Shown here: positions 11,885 to 21,620 of the stretch, piece after piece
Position numbering within the stretch: the stretch's first letter is position 1
Layout: each line of letters starts with the position of its first letter
NCBI GenBank assembly: GCA_021464525.1
Contig: JADRCO010000481.1
Location: 1 to 32,804, forward strand
Reading direction: 5' to 3'
Source: Rhizophagus sp. LPA8_4_AMF
Lineage: Eukaryota; Glomeromycota; Glomeromycetes; Glomerales; Glomeraceae
DNA: 32,804 nt
Notes under the pieces: model-generated
What the model was told of the DNA's origin: nothing
The model's database searches: none
Seen by the model: only the letters and a program-made list of their open reading frames with translations
Program-made: the position numbers and the translations under genes

Positions 11885-13186
11885 TTAATATGGAAGAGAA
11901 TCAGGGTGTAAAATTCTTTTTTTGATTTTTTGTAGCTTATTTCGTTGAATAAGATGACCCGCAATTAAACATGAAATATAAATTATGTTTAATGGTTGAA
12001 AATACGATTTCATCTGCCACCCAAATACGATAAGCGTTGCACCGAAAATTATGGTTTTCTAAAAAAATAAATAATTATAGTTAGTAAAATGCAAAATCGG
12101 AAAATTTGCTGCTCGTGTAGAGATTATTTATTTACCATAGAAATTCCAGCATTACTAAAGATCTTGCTAATTGCGGTTACAAGCTATAAAAAAGGAAATA
12201 AGTAAATATCAAAAAATTTTCAAAAATTTTATAGTCAAGATAATTACCTCAGCATCACAAATTATTGGTAATAAAATTCTCATAAAGGGTTTGCTTAATC
12301 CGGATCCTTCAATTGATCCAATTAAATATTCGGCAGAAAAAGTTGCAACTACTATTAAAGCTGCTAATAAAAATAATAATACAACAATAGATAATTGAGG
12401 TCGTTTTTCTCTATAGTGTAGATCTATATTTAGTCTTCTTACCAGCTTTTTCGAACCAAGCTAAAAAAAAAAAGATAAAGAAAATTAATATTCACGTTGC
12501 GAAAGGAATAAGTTTCACTATATTTTCCACAAACAATCATTTACTAACCTGGTAATAATGGTAAAGAATTGCAAATATTAATAATACTGTTGCCATCACA
12601 TGAGATAACTTTAAAAATTGATCGTCAATACTTCCAAAGTTAAAAGCGATAGGAATAATTAAACTACTACATGCTAAATCTATTAAACTTAAATCTTTAA
12701 ATTTTTGTATAGTCTTTGTATTAAAACGCATTCCAGATACTAATAGTAAATTTAATATAATAGAACCTAGTATTAACGAATGAACAATTTGTAATTTTCC
12801 TGCTTTAAGCGCTACCATAAAGAAAATTAATTCTACTGCGTTGCCAAAAATAACTCTTAACAAAGAGCCTAATTTCTGAAATGAAAAGAAATGATAAATC
12901 AATTTTAACCCTTTTTTTGGGTTTAAATTTATTAAATAAATACCTTATCAACTTGAGAACTAATATCCTCGATTGCAAATTCGAATAATTTGGCAAATGG
13001 AATCATAGCCAAAAAATTCAGAATGAAAGCCCAAGTATCGTTCCATTTTAATTCGTGAGCTAAGTATCCGAAGGGTATGAATATCAAAAAGCAATTAATC
13101 CTTGAGATAGTAAATATAACTATGAGAGATCTTAGCATAGTCATATTTTTGGGCACTACCGACATCGAACCATAATTTTCCATCAT
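11885..13186 (-). CDS. CAX-type cation/proton exchanger-like protein, copy 2
   Basis: Five exons on the minus strand: 13186-12944, 12875-12549, 12460-12248, 12183-12136 and 12058-11885, all phase 0, 334 residues, the same length and intron positions as copy 1. Exon 2 begins KLGSLLRVIFGNAVELIFFM, with the GNAVE cation-site motif at about residues 92-96. Exon 3 ends LLPIICDAE (258-261) and exon 4 continues LVTAISKIF, so the altered second motif is identical in both paralogues. Exon 5 ends in a basic tail (KKRILHPDSLPY). The first ATG of a pair (13181-13186) was taken as start. Conserved exon structure and reading frame despite many substitutions suggest purifying selection on both copies. The likely location is a vacuolar or other internal membrane, as for the family; transport activity is unproven because the c-2 motif lacks GN and the C-terminal helices are missing. 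Confidence 0.75.
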
Positions 13187-13799
13187 TTAAAACCAAAGTT
13201 TCTCTGAGAGCTAGGTATTCAGACAGAAAAAATAAATCACATATATATGCTAAAATGCATTACATTTAATTACAGAGGTTTCATTGGTAGAATGAAATTA
13301 TTATTTTTATTAAATATGCTATGATAAATATGTTATTACAAGTGCTATCTATTATGATCTATATTAATGTTTAACGAGTGTATAACCTAAGTCACGAAAT
13401 CGTCTGGTTCACGTAAGTGACACGGTGATCAACGTAATGAATACTTTAGCCACACAATTTGGGGTTCACATCTTCACGTGATCTACGTATAAGGACTAAC
13501 CATTAGTAGTAGTAGCAGCCAAAGTGACGTTACTTATCTTTCGAGATTTGTATTTTGATTATTTTGATTTCATTATGAATTATATAAAGTCTTCTTGAAA
13601 TTGTTTTTGTAACTTTGTTCACCTTATGAAATAAAAATAAAAAAACTATTAGCAGGCGGTACGCGTAAAGATTTGTACTTTCGTCTTTCACTTTAACGCA
13701 AAATTCAGGACTAAAATTCTTGATACTTCAAATGTGCATATCTAAATTAAATTTACAGATTTAGAATTAGGAAAAAATTATTTGAATTAAACGTAAGCA
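13187..13799. other. Upstream spacer of CAX copy 2
   Basis: Presumed promoter region. It includes a CACGTGAT palindrome-containing site at 13475-13482 and several TCACG-like half sites between 13390 and 13480. No coding sequence was recognised. Confidence 0.4.
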
Positions 13800-14130
13800 A
13801 ACGGTCATCACCAAAACCATTTTAATGGAAAGGAGTTCCATTAAATAATTTGATATGCGATTAATGAGTTGGCATATGATCCCAGGGTGATACCCTTCCG
13901 TAAAAGTGAGCCTTTCACGGATCCATTCACGGAAATGCAAATAATTCGATAAATTCCGGGATATAAGGTTATTAATTCCGGAAATATGAGCCTTTTTACG
14001 GAAAAAAGATGGAAGATTAAAATTGCCTTCTTTTGCATATTGGAGAGTAATAATATATTCTTTTGTAACTGGATTTTGAGATATTCCATATACATTAAGA
14101 ATATTACTTCTTTTAGTTATTGAGTATTCT
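13800..14130 (-). pseudogene. Protein-kinase gene remnant
   Basis: The minus strand reads SNILNVYGISQNPVTKEY, then IITLQYAKEGNFN. This is the beta4-beta5 and hinge region of the tyrosine-kinase-like family that is massively expanded in arbuscular mycorrhizal fungi (family members read about N-(x)-FYG(I/V)SQNP...YAEGGN). Instead of the catalytic HRD and DFG parts, the sequence passes into a short stretch where fragments in two frames resemble the C-lobe end: EWIRERLTFTEG in one, and GSYANSLI with WNSFPLK in the other. The catalytic core is missing, at least one frame change is needed, and no start or end is preserved, so this is a deleted pseudogene. Confidence 0.55.
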
Positions 14131-15503
14131 TGAATATAAAAAACGGATCGACAGGGATAGTGGATCTTTGGAGGGGAGGCGGTGAGCTTTTCTTGGCGCA
14201 TGATAAAAAAAGATTTCCAATAGCAGTGGCAATTTGTTATTTTTATCGTAAATCTCGCTTTGCAAAATTCTTCTGAAAAATAACTATGCTGTTAAATTAA
14301 AACTATCATACAATCCCTTGGTTATTCCTGTTTAGCCCATAACTGTCATTTAAATCACAGGTTAAAAATATTTTGTTCAATTCTTGTTCCCATTGATAGT
14401 GATAGTTCTTCGTTGACTTCGTCTAGAAATATCTTGTTCAATATTTCTCGTTCCCATTGATATTTCTTCGTCTAGAAAAGACATAACCGTACTTTTGAAA
14501 AATTGATACGGTATCGTTATTTTGCTATGCCAAGAACGAATAATCGACGGTGTATTGAGGGATTTTTATGGCAATTATTTTATGGCTCATTCAAGCTATA
14601 ACTTATGGAAGTAAATGTATGAATATTTTTTTTTTCAAAAAAGAAAAAGGACAAAGGTAAGAATTAAGACTTATTTATACAAAATACTCATTTACTTTAA
14701 AAAGACGATTTAAGGTTATTATCCAAAAAAGCTAATTTAGTTTAAAAGTTAGAACTGTGACACAGCATTTTTATTTACACTGCGGAAATGCAATCAATTT
14801 ATTTAATATAATTCTGAAGGAATCATTGGATTAAATAAATTGTGTACGGATAATGTGACACGAAATGAGATTAATTACATAACTTGTTGATAGCACCGAA
14901 ATATATAATTATTGTTGTTAAGCTATCATGAACACAAATCAGACACTCTCTGTATTTTTAATTCAATACTTTTCAAAATGTGAAACAAATGCTATCCCTG
15001 CTAATCTTATTATAGATGACAGCCTGATGAAATTTATAGTTATTCGTTTAATTATTTGTATAAATTTGCCCTTTGTAATACAATAATTACAGAAAAAAAA
15101 ATTAAAAAATAATTTAAATGGGCCATTAAAAAAAGATCTTAAACGGTTTATTAAAAAATATTAAAGATCACTATCGTTATACACATTGTTAAACAAGTTA
15201 TAAATTTATATTTAATGTTAAAACAAGGTATTATAAAAAATTGTGGTTAAAATTATGTAATATAATTGAATAAAACTAAGTTCATATGGAAGCTTATCAA
15301 TTACAATATTAAATAAAATTTGTATTTTTTAAATTTTAAAAAAATTATCGAAAATTTAATCAGTCCAAAAATTAATCAAGTGGAATATCTTGACAACTAG
15401 TAATTCAAATCCAATAAAATTATGATATGTTATAGTACAGGTATAAAACAAAACGCAAAAATTTGAGATTATTTAAGCTTTATACTGAATTTTAAAAATA
15501 GTC
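14131..15503. other. Intergenic, no gene seen
   Basis: AT-rich spacer. A local imperfect duplication lies at about 14387-14478, where GTTCCCATTGATA...TTCTTCG...TCTAGAAA occurs twice. Nothing coding was recognised. Confidence 0.5.
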
Positions 15504-15506
15504 TAA

Positions 15507-15773
15507 GGGCGTTCTCAAGCAATGAATCGGAAACGAAATTTTAATTAGTAAGTTGCAGATCAGTGAGTTACCATTCCAATGAATAAAAAAGGGAGGTCCA
15601 GACCATCTTTTTTTTTCATAAAGTTTCTCTGATTGGCCAAATAAACATAATATATCCTAATTTGTAAGTATTGGTTGATATTGATTTCCATTTTTATCTA
15701 ATTTTACTTCAATTGATCGCAATACTTATCAATCATTAGCCAAACTCACTGAGGGAGATGCGTGAGAACGCCC
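15507..15773. mobile_element. MITE, 267 bp, PIF/Harbinger-like, TAA target duplication
   Basis: The ends are inverted repeats: GGGCGTTCTCAAGC on the left and, reverse-complemented from the right, GGGCGTTCTCACGC (13 of 14 identical). TAA flanks both sides (15504-15506 and 15774-15776). A second inverted pair lies inside: TCAGTGAGTT at 15560-15569 and AACTCACTGA at 15743-15752, 53 bp and 21 bp from the ends, so the left arm seems to carry an insertion. There is no open frame, so it is non-autonomous. A 3-bp TAA/TTA duplication and a G-rich terminus fit PIF/Harbinger (Tourist-like) elements. Confidence 0.75.
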
Positions 15774-15776
15774 TAA

Positions 15777-16219
15777 GTCATGCCAAATTTTTTTATATAT
15801 TATAGATTTAGATTCATTCTATAAAATTTATCATAAATTTAAAGAAATATTCAACCCTTACGATTTTTCATTGCTAAGAATTCATCATAACTATATTATA
15901 ATAAGGAGAGAAACATGTACAAATTTCATATGCAATGATAAATATCACTTTACTAACCGCAACCTTTTTCTTGACACACTGTATATTAATAAATTTGCGA
16001 TATTGACCTTTAATACATTATTATCCACTAACCGTGGCTCCCTCCGCTCGCTAAACTCGAAAGCATGTTCAAAGCTGCGCAAGGTGCTTTGCTTCCTTCC
16101 GAAAAACTACTGCACAAAAGAAACGCTCTGCGCACATTGATTAGTAAGTTGCGGTATTACTGTGTAAAGTTACTCATTAATGATCTAGTGATACACATTA
16201 ACCTTGTTCAATTCCGATC
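15777..16219. other. GC-richer islet of unknown nature
   Basis: Between the MITE and the next inverted repeat, about 16030-16140 is markedly richer in G and C than its surroundings (CCGTGGCTCCCTCCGCTCGC and following). It may be part of an unclassified repeat. Open frames here show no known domain. Confidence 0.35.
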
Positions 16220-16361
16220 GGTTGCATTTTTCTGTCGGGTTTTGTTTATTTTAATTGGTCTAATTTTTGTGTAATACATGAAATTTTGACCCATAAAATT
16301 TTGGTTTTTTTTCGGTCGAACATGAATGGTTTATTATTGCATTTGACCGAAAAATGCAACC
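16220..16361. repeat. Inverted-repeat element, 142 bp (MITE-like)
   Basis: The left end GGTTGCATTTTTCTGTC and the reverse complement of the right end, GGTTGCATTTTTCGGTC, match at all but one of 17 positions. The interior is AT-rich and non-coding. No clear target duplication is visible, so it may be a foldback element or a MITE whose duplication has decayed. Confidence 0.5.
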
Positions 16362-16594
16362 TACTATATCCTCAAATACTAATTATAAATTTTCATTGGT
16401 CAATTACAGGCAGACGCTGTGCCTCGAAATAAAAGAACCACCACTTTGCTTCAGGCGAAAGAACAAATTAAGATAAATTTAAAAAACAATTTTTTGTAAT
16501 TATCACATCAATTAGTAATTCAATCTTTTTTTTTTATTTTGTAGAGTTCATTGATCCACAATTTTTAAAAAAATTAAAAGCTTTATTATAATTG

Positions 16595-16700
16595 AATCAC
16601 TCGCCAGTGAGTCGAATGATGAAGCGATGAAGCCGAGGTATACTCCTCGATATAGATAAGTAAAGCCTTGGCTTGTGGCTTTACGGGCAATAAACATTTT
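16595..16700 (+). repeat. Hairpin-rich repeat, possible SINE/LINE 3' tail
   Basis: Three consecutive hairpins: CACT/AGTG at 16598-16609, CGAGG/CCTCG with a 6-nt loop at 16634-16649, and GTAAAGCC/GGCTTTAC with a 9-nt loop at 16660-16684. They are followed by GGGCAATAAA and a long T run. Locally GC-rich stems in AT-rich DNA suggest a dispersed element. I am reminded of a repeat common in Rhizophagus genomes but cannot confirm it. The ends were not determined. Confidence 0.35.
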
Positions 16701-16727
16701 TTTTTGTTTAATCAAGAGACACAAAGT

Positions 16728-16962
16728 TTATATAGCGTGATGTTTAGGGATGGGAAAAGTTCGCGGTTGAGCGATTCGATCCTGACCTCCTGGAACATTA
16801 GCAACCGTACCAGGTGTTGTACCCACCAATTCAACGGATAGAACATCAACACTAGGTGGAGCATCACCAACGGATGGAACACCAGTGATGTTACAATGCA
16901 GAGCCCTCCTTCTTTGGAAGAAAAGATACACAGCGGTAAATTTGCTCGTCGTTTCGTCAAAA
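16728..16962 (-). pseudogene. Possible orphan 3' exon, Pro/Val/Thr-rich tail
   Basis: After an acceptor-like TTTTTAG (intron side at 16963), one minus-strand frame reads FDETTSKFTAVYLFFQRRR, continues for about 77 codons through a Pro/Val/Thr-rich stretch (VPSVGDAPPSVDV, VELVGTTPGTVANVPGG), and ends at TAA (16728-16730). Its composition differs from the AT-driven K/N/I/F-rich noise elsewhere, so it looks like real or recently real coding sequence. No upstream exons could be joined and no family was recognised. The hairpin repeat lies immediately downstream. Confidence 0.25.
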
Positions 16963-17439
16963 CTAAAAAGTTACGGTTTAAAAAAAGAAAATTAAACACT
17001 ACATTATGGAATACTTTTCAAAGTTAAATTCGATCAACAAAAGATCTAAAAATGTAAGAGAAATCAATGACCAGTTGACCACCTCTATTTAATTTTAATT
17101 TTTATTTTTATTGTAATGGACAAGAACTTAGGGGGAGACAAATAAAAAAAGAAATAAAAATATCTATATTATAATAAGAAGAAAAACAAGTATAAAAGAT
17201 TTTTTTTTTATTTTTTTTTATTTTATTCTAGAAGGATGATACTCGAACTAACTTTGTGTAGAATGCTTACTAGCGGTATTAGATACATAGTAAAGAAGAC
17301 TAACTAACGAGCGCGTACCTCATAAGGGGTTCACCCTTTGTGTAAAAGAAAAAAAGAAAAAAAAAAGAAATAGATAAAAAAAGCTATCATTAAAGAAACT
17401 ACGCCGCTAAGATAACTAACACAAAGGGCTAAAAAAAAA
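16963..17439. other. Spacer with A- and T-rich tracts
   Basis: No gene was recognised. Purine-rich A tracts dominate 17345-17450. Confidence 0.4.
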
Positions 17440-20290
17440 CAGAGAAGGATAAAATAAAGAAATATTAAAATTAAAAGATACATCCAAAGAAAAGTCTATA
17501 AATTGGTACCACGGCCCATTATGTAAAAAATTAGATGATGTAAAACGAATCCATAAACTATTTGAATCCGGCGGGTGTTTAAAATCATTATAGGATTTGA
17601 ATAAATTCAAGTATCATTGCGTAACGATGTTGTTCTATGTGTACAAGGCTGATCAGATAAGAAATGTTTGAAAGATTTCTTTGGCAATCTTCAAAATGCT
17701 GATTACGAATTTTCCAAATAGAGTTATAAATATCCAAGTGAAGGTTGTATACAAAGAGTAATAATAGATTTTGATTAATTTTTGTGGTTTAAAGGGATAA
17801 AATTAATAAGAAAGAGATAGAGGTTATGAGCTAGAAATGTTATCTAAATTTTGATTAGTCCATTTGAAAACCAGTAGTATAAAAAGAAAAAGAAAAATTT
17901 AAAGTATTATATTGTGACACGTGACTAATTCAGCCACCAGCGTGTAAATAATTTGAAGCAATATAAAATGATCCATAATGGCACAAAATGAGGTTGTATG
18001 TGCGACTAGGAGTGCGAAATCGTGTAGGGGTCAGGTGGCGAAAAATTTTTTTACTTTTTATGAGTAGTACGATATTGAAAATCCTGCAAGAATACGCTAA
18101 GTTTATATTAATTATTTTATCATGGCTTCTATATTATTTATAAAACCAAATACTAATGCGAAAAAATAAAATTTATCCTATTTTCACCATTTTTTCAATA
18201 CGGTAATATTTTTCAAAATAGTCAAAATTTCACTTTTCAACTCTTAGAAGTCTTAGAAATTTTCTTCAATTAGTACTAAATATTACAGTACAGTAAGTCA
18301 GTAATATATTATATATATAAGATTAACCAAATTTAGGCCAAAAATACGCAAACTAATTTTTTAGATAAAAATTTTGATAAAAAATTCGCAATCTTGATGA
18401 CCTAACTATGGACGAAAAAACTTCCGTCTAACTCCACTATGATGGCGACGCATCTGTGTACCTACCCCTGTACATATATTTCTGGGTCCTTGTGTGCCCG
18501 ACGTGATGCTTGTAAGATTGTGTTTGTGCTTATATTAACGGTTTTTCTTGCGTTTTGTAATGTTCAAAGACAGTTTCCAATTCTTGAAGGCTTCATTGTG
18601 GATGCATTAGTGAGATGGTCGAAGTCATAAAAAAGATAATAATAAATTCTGATGAAGAAAATTTCTTAGCTATGAATAAAATCCGATAAACATGCGGATT
18701 AATTGATGTAAAGCAAATATAAAGGGTATGATTGATCCCTCCCCGGAGAAAAAAATATCTAAACAGCCCATTTCTTCCTTAAGGAAATAGCAAGATGTGT
18801 CGTTTTCGACCTGTTCGTTGATTAAATCGTGAAGAATTTTGTGGCTAATAACGACCTCGTTGATTTTATGGGCAAAAACTCAATTCCAATTGTTGTTTTG
18901 TATCTACGTCTAATCGACATACTGGACAAAGCGTTGATTCAGTTGAGTATAAACCAGGGAATGAGTTGTCAGGTTTAATGGGCTGAGTACCTATTCCTCT
19001 TAAAAATCTCGCGCAGCTCATCTGTCGAGGCCTGAAGTATCATAGCACTTTTCTGACAGCCTTCAAAGTCGATTTTCGTCATCTTTGTTTCCAGACCGAG
19101 AGCTCCTAAGACGATCTTTTATTTATATCGATTTTTTTTTTCCAGTGCCTTTGTTAGATGTCTCCACAAGATAAGATATGATTCAGGTTCCAATTTAATT
19201 TAAAGAACTATTGACGTGTTTTCTTGAGGCTACAAACATCGTTCGTGTGATTAAATTTCAAGAAAGTCTAACTAATATCGGAGGTTCTGAATTGTTCAAA
19301 AACAGGTGTATAGGTTGTTTTTTAAGAAATCAAAGGTATAAGCTTCAGTAATCGATTTGCGGGCCCCAAATAGGGGTCATTAAAGCGTTCGGAATGCATT
19401 TCGGGTTTATGGAAATGGGCGGAAGTGAACAGCCTTGTTTTGCGGAATGTGTTTTCACTTTGATAAAAAATGACTTCTAATTATTTAAGATCGACTAGCG
19501 AATCAATAAACGCCAGAGACTAAAGCGGTTGCAATTATCATTGCTTTAAAGTCGTGCTTCTGTGGAAAGTAATTGGTGACTGATTGTTAGTAACCTCTAT
19601 CCAATCAAATCCTTGTTTGCAATCTGGGTGGACAAGGCTTTCGACGGAGTTGTAAGTATAGAAAGTATATGAATTAAATGTTGGAGATTGATGACGGCAG
19701 TAATCAATTGGTCAGATATTATTTTAACCTGTTGTTTAGTTCTATTCTGAATTGAACGCAATATCTTCTTCTGCATCGTTGTTTACCGTTCCTTGGAATG
19801 GGTCCAACCTTGTCTTGCTTCGTGTACTTCTGGTCGCAGGATATGTTTCTATCAACGTAAAATTCAAGGGAATTGTCGTCTGGCTTGTACACTCACCCTC
19901 CTGAGGCACGCCTTCTAGTTTAAATGTTGACTGTCTCCTCCTTCTCGTGGTACTAATTGAGCTAGCAACTGATGGATTTGGGCAGGCTGATTTTCGGTAG
20001 TATTAGTTGCTTGAGGCGTAGGACTATTGTTGTGATTATTGTTACTATTGCTAGACTTACTCGCTATACATTTGCTGATATGAAAAGGTGACGCAAAAAG
20101 GTTGTGACTATTATTATTCGTGAAATCGTTTCCAGGTGAAACAGCCGGATCTGGTATTGGTGTAAATTTCGTGTTGGCAAGGTATACGAATATCTATATT
20201 CTATAAGCATTGAAAGCCAGGGTTTCAGCATGAGAATTGGTTGAATAGGGTAAATTGTGCACGTGATTTCCCAACTCATTTATTAGTAAC
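17440..20290 (-). mobile_element. Degraded non-LTR (LINE-like) retroelement
   Basis: Successive minus-strand fragments run from about 20290 down to 17460. First is an N/S/P/Q-rich stretch (NNHNNSPTPQATNTTENQPA, then QIHQLLAQLVPREGG), interrupted by a TAG upstream and a frameshift near 19920. Next comes DQLITAVINLQHLIHILSIL with STQIANKDLIG (about 19590-19735). Then a zinc-binding segment reads LYSTESTLCPVCRLDVDT (CPVC at 18917-18928), shifts frame at about 18870 and continues HKINEVVISHKILHDLINEQ. Last is NLHLDIYNSIWKIRNQHFED with a TAA at 17588-17590. The order (Cx2C...C...H knuckle, then a C-terminal ...IYNSIWK-R... segment) fits the end of non-LTR retroelement polyproteins known from these fungi. 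No intact reverse-transcriptase catalytic motif was found, so class assignment is tentative. Many stops and frameshifts show it is dead. Confidence 0.45.
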
Positions 20291-20617
20291 TTTAGTAGTC
20301 GAAATTCCTAGTCACGTGCTTTATTTTTTGACTTTTTGAAAGGTATTACTGCCTGCACTCACCTCAATAAAGCACGCAAATACGTAATAATGCAACGTGA
20401 AAATTTGACAAAAAAAATTTTTTTGATTGGTTCCCTTAATTTAATCGATTTCATCTGCGCACTTCCTTTGTATGGAAATGGTTTAAAAGTTTGATGGCCA
20501 ATTATGGATAGATCCAAGAAATAATTTTATATATAAGATTGAATTCAAATTGTTTCTTTTTTAACGTTCGTTCAACTTTAATATTATAAACGAAATCTTT
20601 GAAACAAAAAATTAAAA
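20291..20617. promoter_or_regulatory. Upstream region of the four-helix membrane protein gene
   Basis: A TATATATAAG stretch at about 20528-20537 is a TATA-box candidate some 80 nt before the start codon at 20618. An 11-bp inverted repeat (CGTGCTTTATT at 20315-20325 and AATAAAGCACG at 20366-20376) overlaps a CACGTG site at 20313-20318 near the edge of the retroelement remnant. Confidence 0.35.
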
Positions 20618-21620
20618 ATGTTCGTAGGAATGGTTAAACATTATTTTTGTACGCCATCAAAAGCTAATGTTATGATTGTAACATTATTATGGCTTGTAAG
20701 TAAATAAATTTTTTTCTTATCGATATCTTTAATATAATTTTTACGCGTTTTTTATTTAATAAATTTATTTTTTTTTTTAAAAAAAAAAATCTTTACAAAA
20801 AAAATTAAAAAAGGTTCAAGGAATTTTCATAATCAAAAAAGCTTTAGAGTATTCATTAAAACTCAATTTATCAAATATAGAAGTTGGTAAGCTCTCACCT
20901 TTTTTTAAGAAAATAATATATATATATTTTTTTATACATACTTATCTTTTAATCGTTTTATTTTAAAAATTAGTGATAAATCATGTTTATCTCCTTCCAA
21001 TCTTTATTATCTACGGATTAATGACAATCGGAGCATTATTTGGATTATTGATCATAAATTGTGCGGTAATGTAATAAAAAAAATTATTTTATTTTTTTAA
21101 TAATAATAATAATAATAATATTAATAATATTTAAAATTAAATCTTAAATAAATTTATTATAGAATAAATCCACGATGTTGTTTTTATATTCTAAATTAGC
21201 GTGTGTTATTGCAAGAAGTAATATTGTAGGTATAAATATATTAACAATTGTCGAAATTGTATTTCATGGATCAAAAGTCTTGGAAGAATGTCAAAATTTA
21301 AGTCATTTATGTAATCATGAATATTATTATACACGTACGATTTCGGATAAATGTCAAGATTTAAGCTATGTATGTAATCAAAAATATTTTGACACCATAC
21401 AAACTATTATTTCATATGCTCTCATTTCAATCATTTTATCGGTATGTAACTATTATTTTATTATTATTCTTTTTGTTTAAGAGGGGGAAATAAAATTTAT
21501 TAATTTATGAACCATTTTTATCAGATATATTCTGCTATTATCATTTCAAGTTACGCATATAAAATAAGTGATAAAGAAGAGATAAAGAAGGTGCTTCAAG
21601 AAATGATTACCAAAACTTGA
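20618..21620 (+). CDS. Four-helix membrane protein with Cys-repeat loop, unknown function
   Basis: Five exons: 20618-20695, 20814-20886, 20974-21065, 21163-21441 and 21525-21620, giving 205 residues. Frames and phases agree throughout. Four hydrophobic segments are visible: around ANVMIVTLLWLVQGIFI, VYLLPIFIIYGLMTIGALFG, ARSNIVGINILTIVEIV and TIISYALISIILSIYSAII. The loop between helices 3 and 4 contains two copies of a 13-residue unit, CQNLSHLCNHEYY and CQDLSYVCNQKYF, giving four paired cysteines that could form disulphides outside the cytoplasm. The topology is tetraspan, but the CCG motif of tetraspanins is absent, so it is not called one. It ends in a short charged tail (KISDKEEIKKVLQEM). 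It resembles a small fungus-specific family, and no function is assigned. AATAAA-like signals follow the stop. Confidence 0.75.

Noticed and set aside
12171..12398. 75-codon plus-strand open frame
   Set aside because: Opposite strand of exons 3 and 4 of the second CAX-like gene, whose minus-strand reading is clearly the conserved one.
18439..18630. 63-codon plus-strand open frame (MMATHLCTYP...)
   Set aside because: Lies inside the decayed retroelement, whose coding strand is minus. Probably chance.
20064..20279. 71-codon minus-strand open frame starting MSWEITCTIYP
   Set aside because: Another frame of the same strand (NNHNNSPTPQ... after PIPDPAVSPGND) has the better coding text and belongs to the retroelement start.
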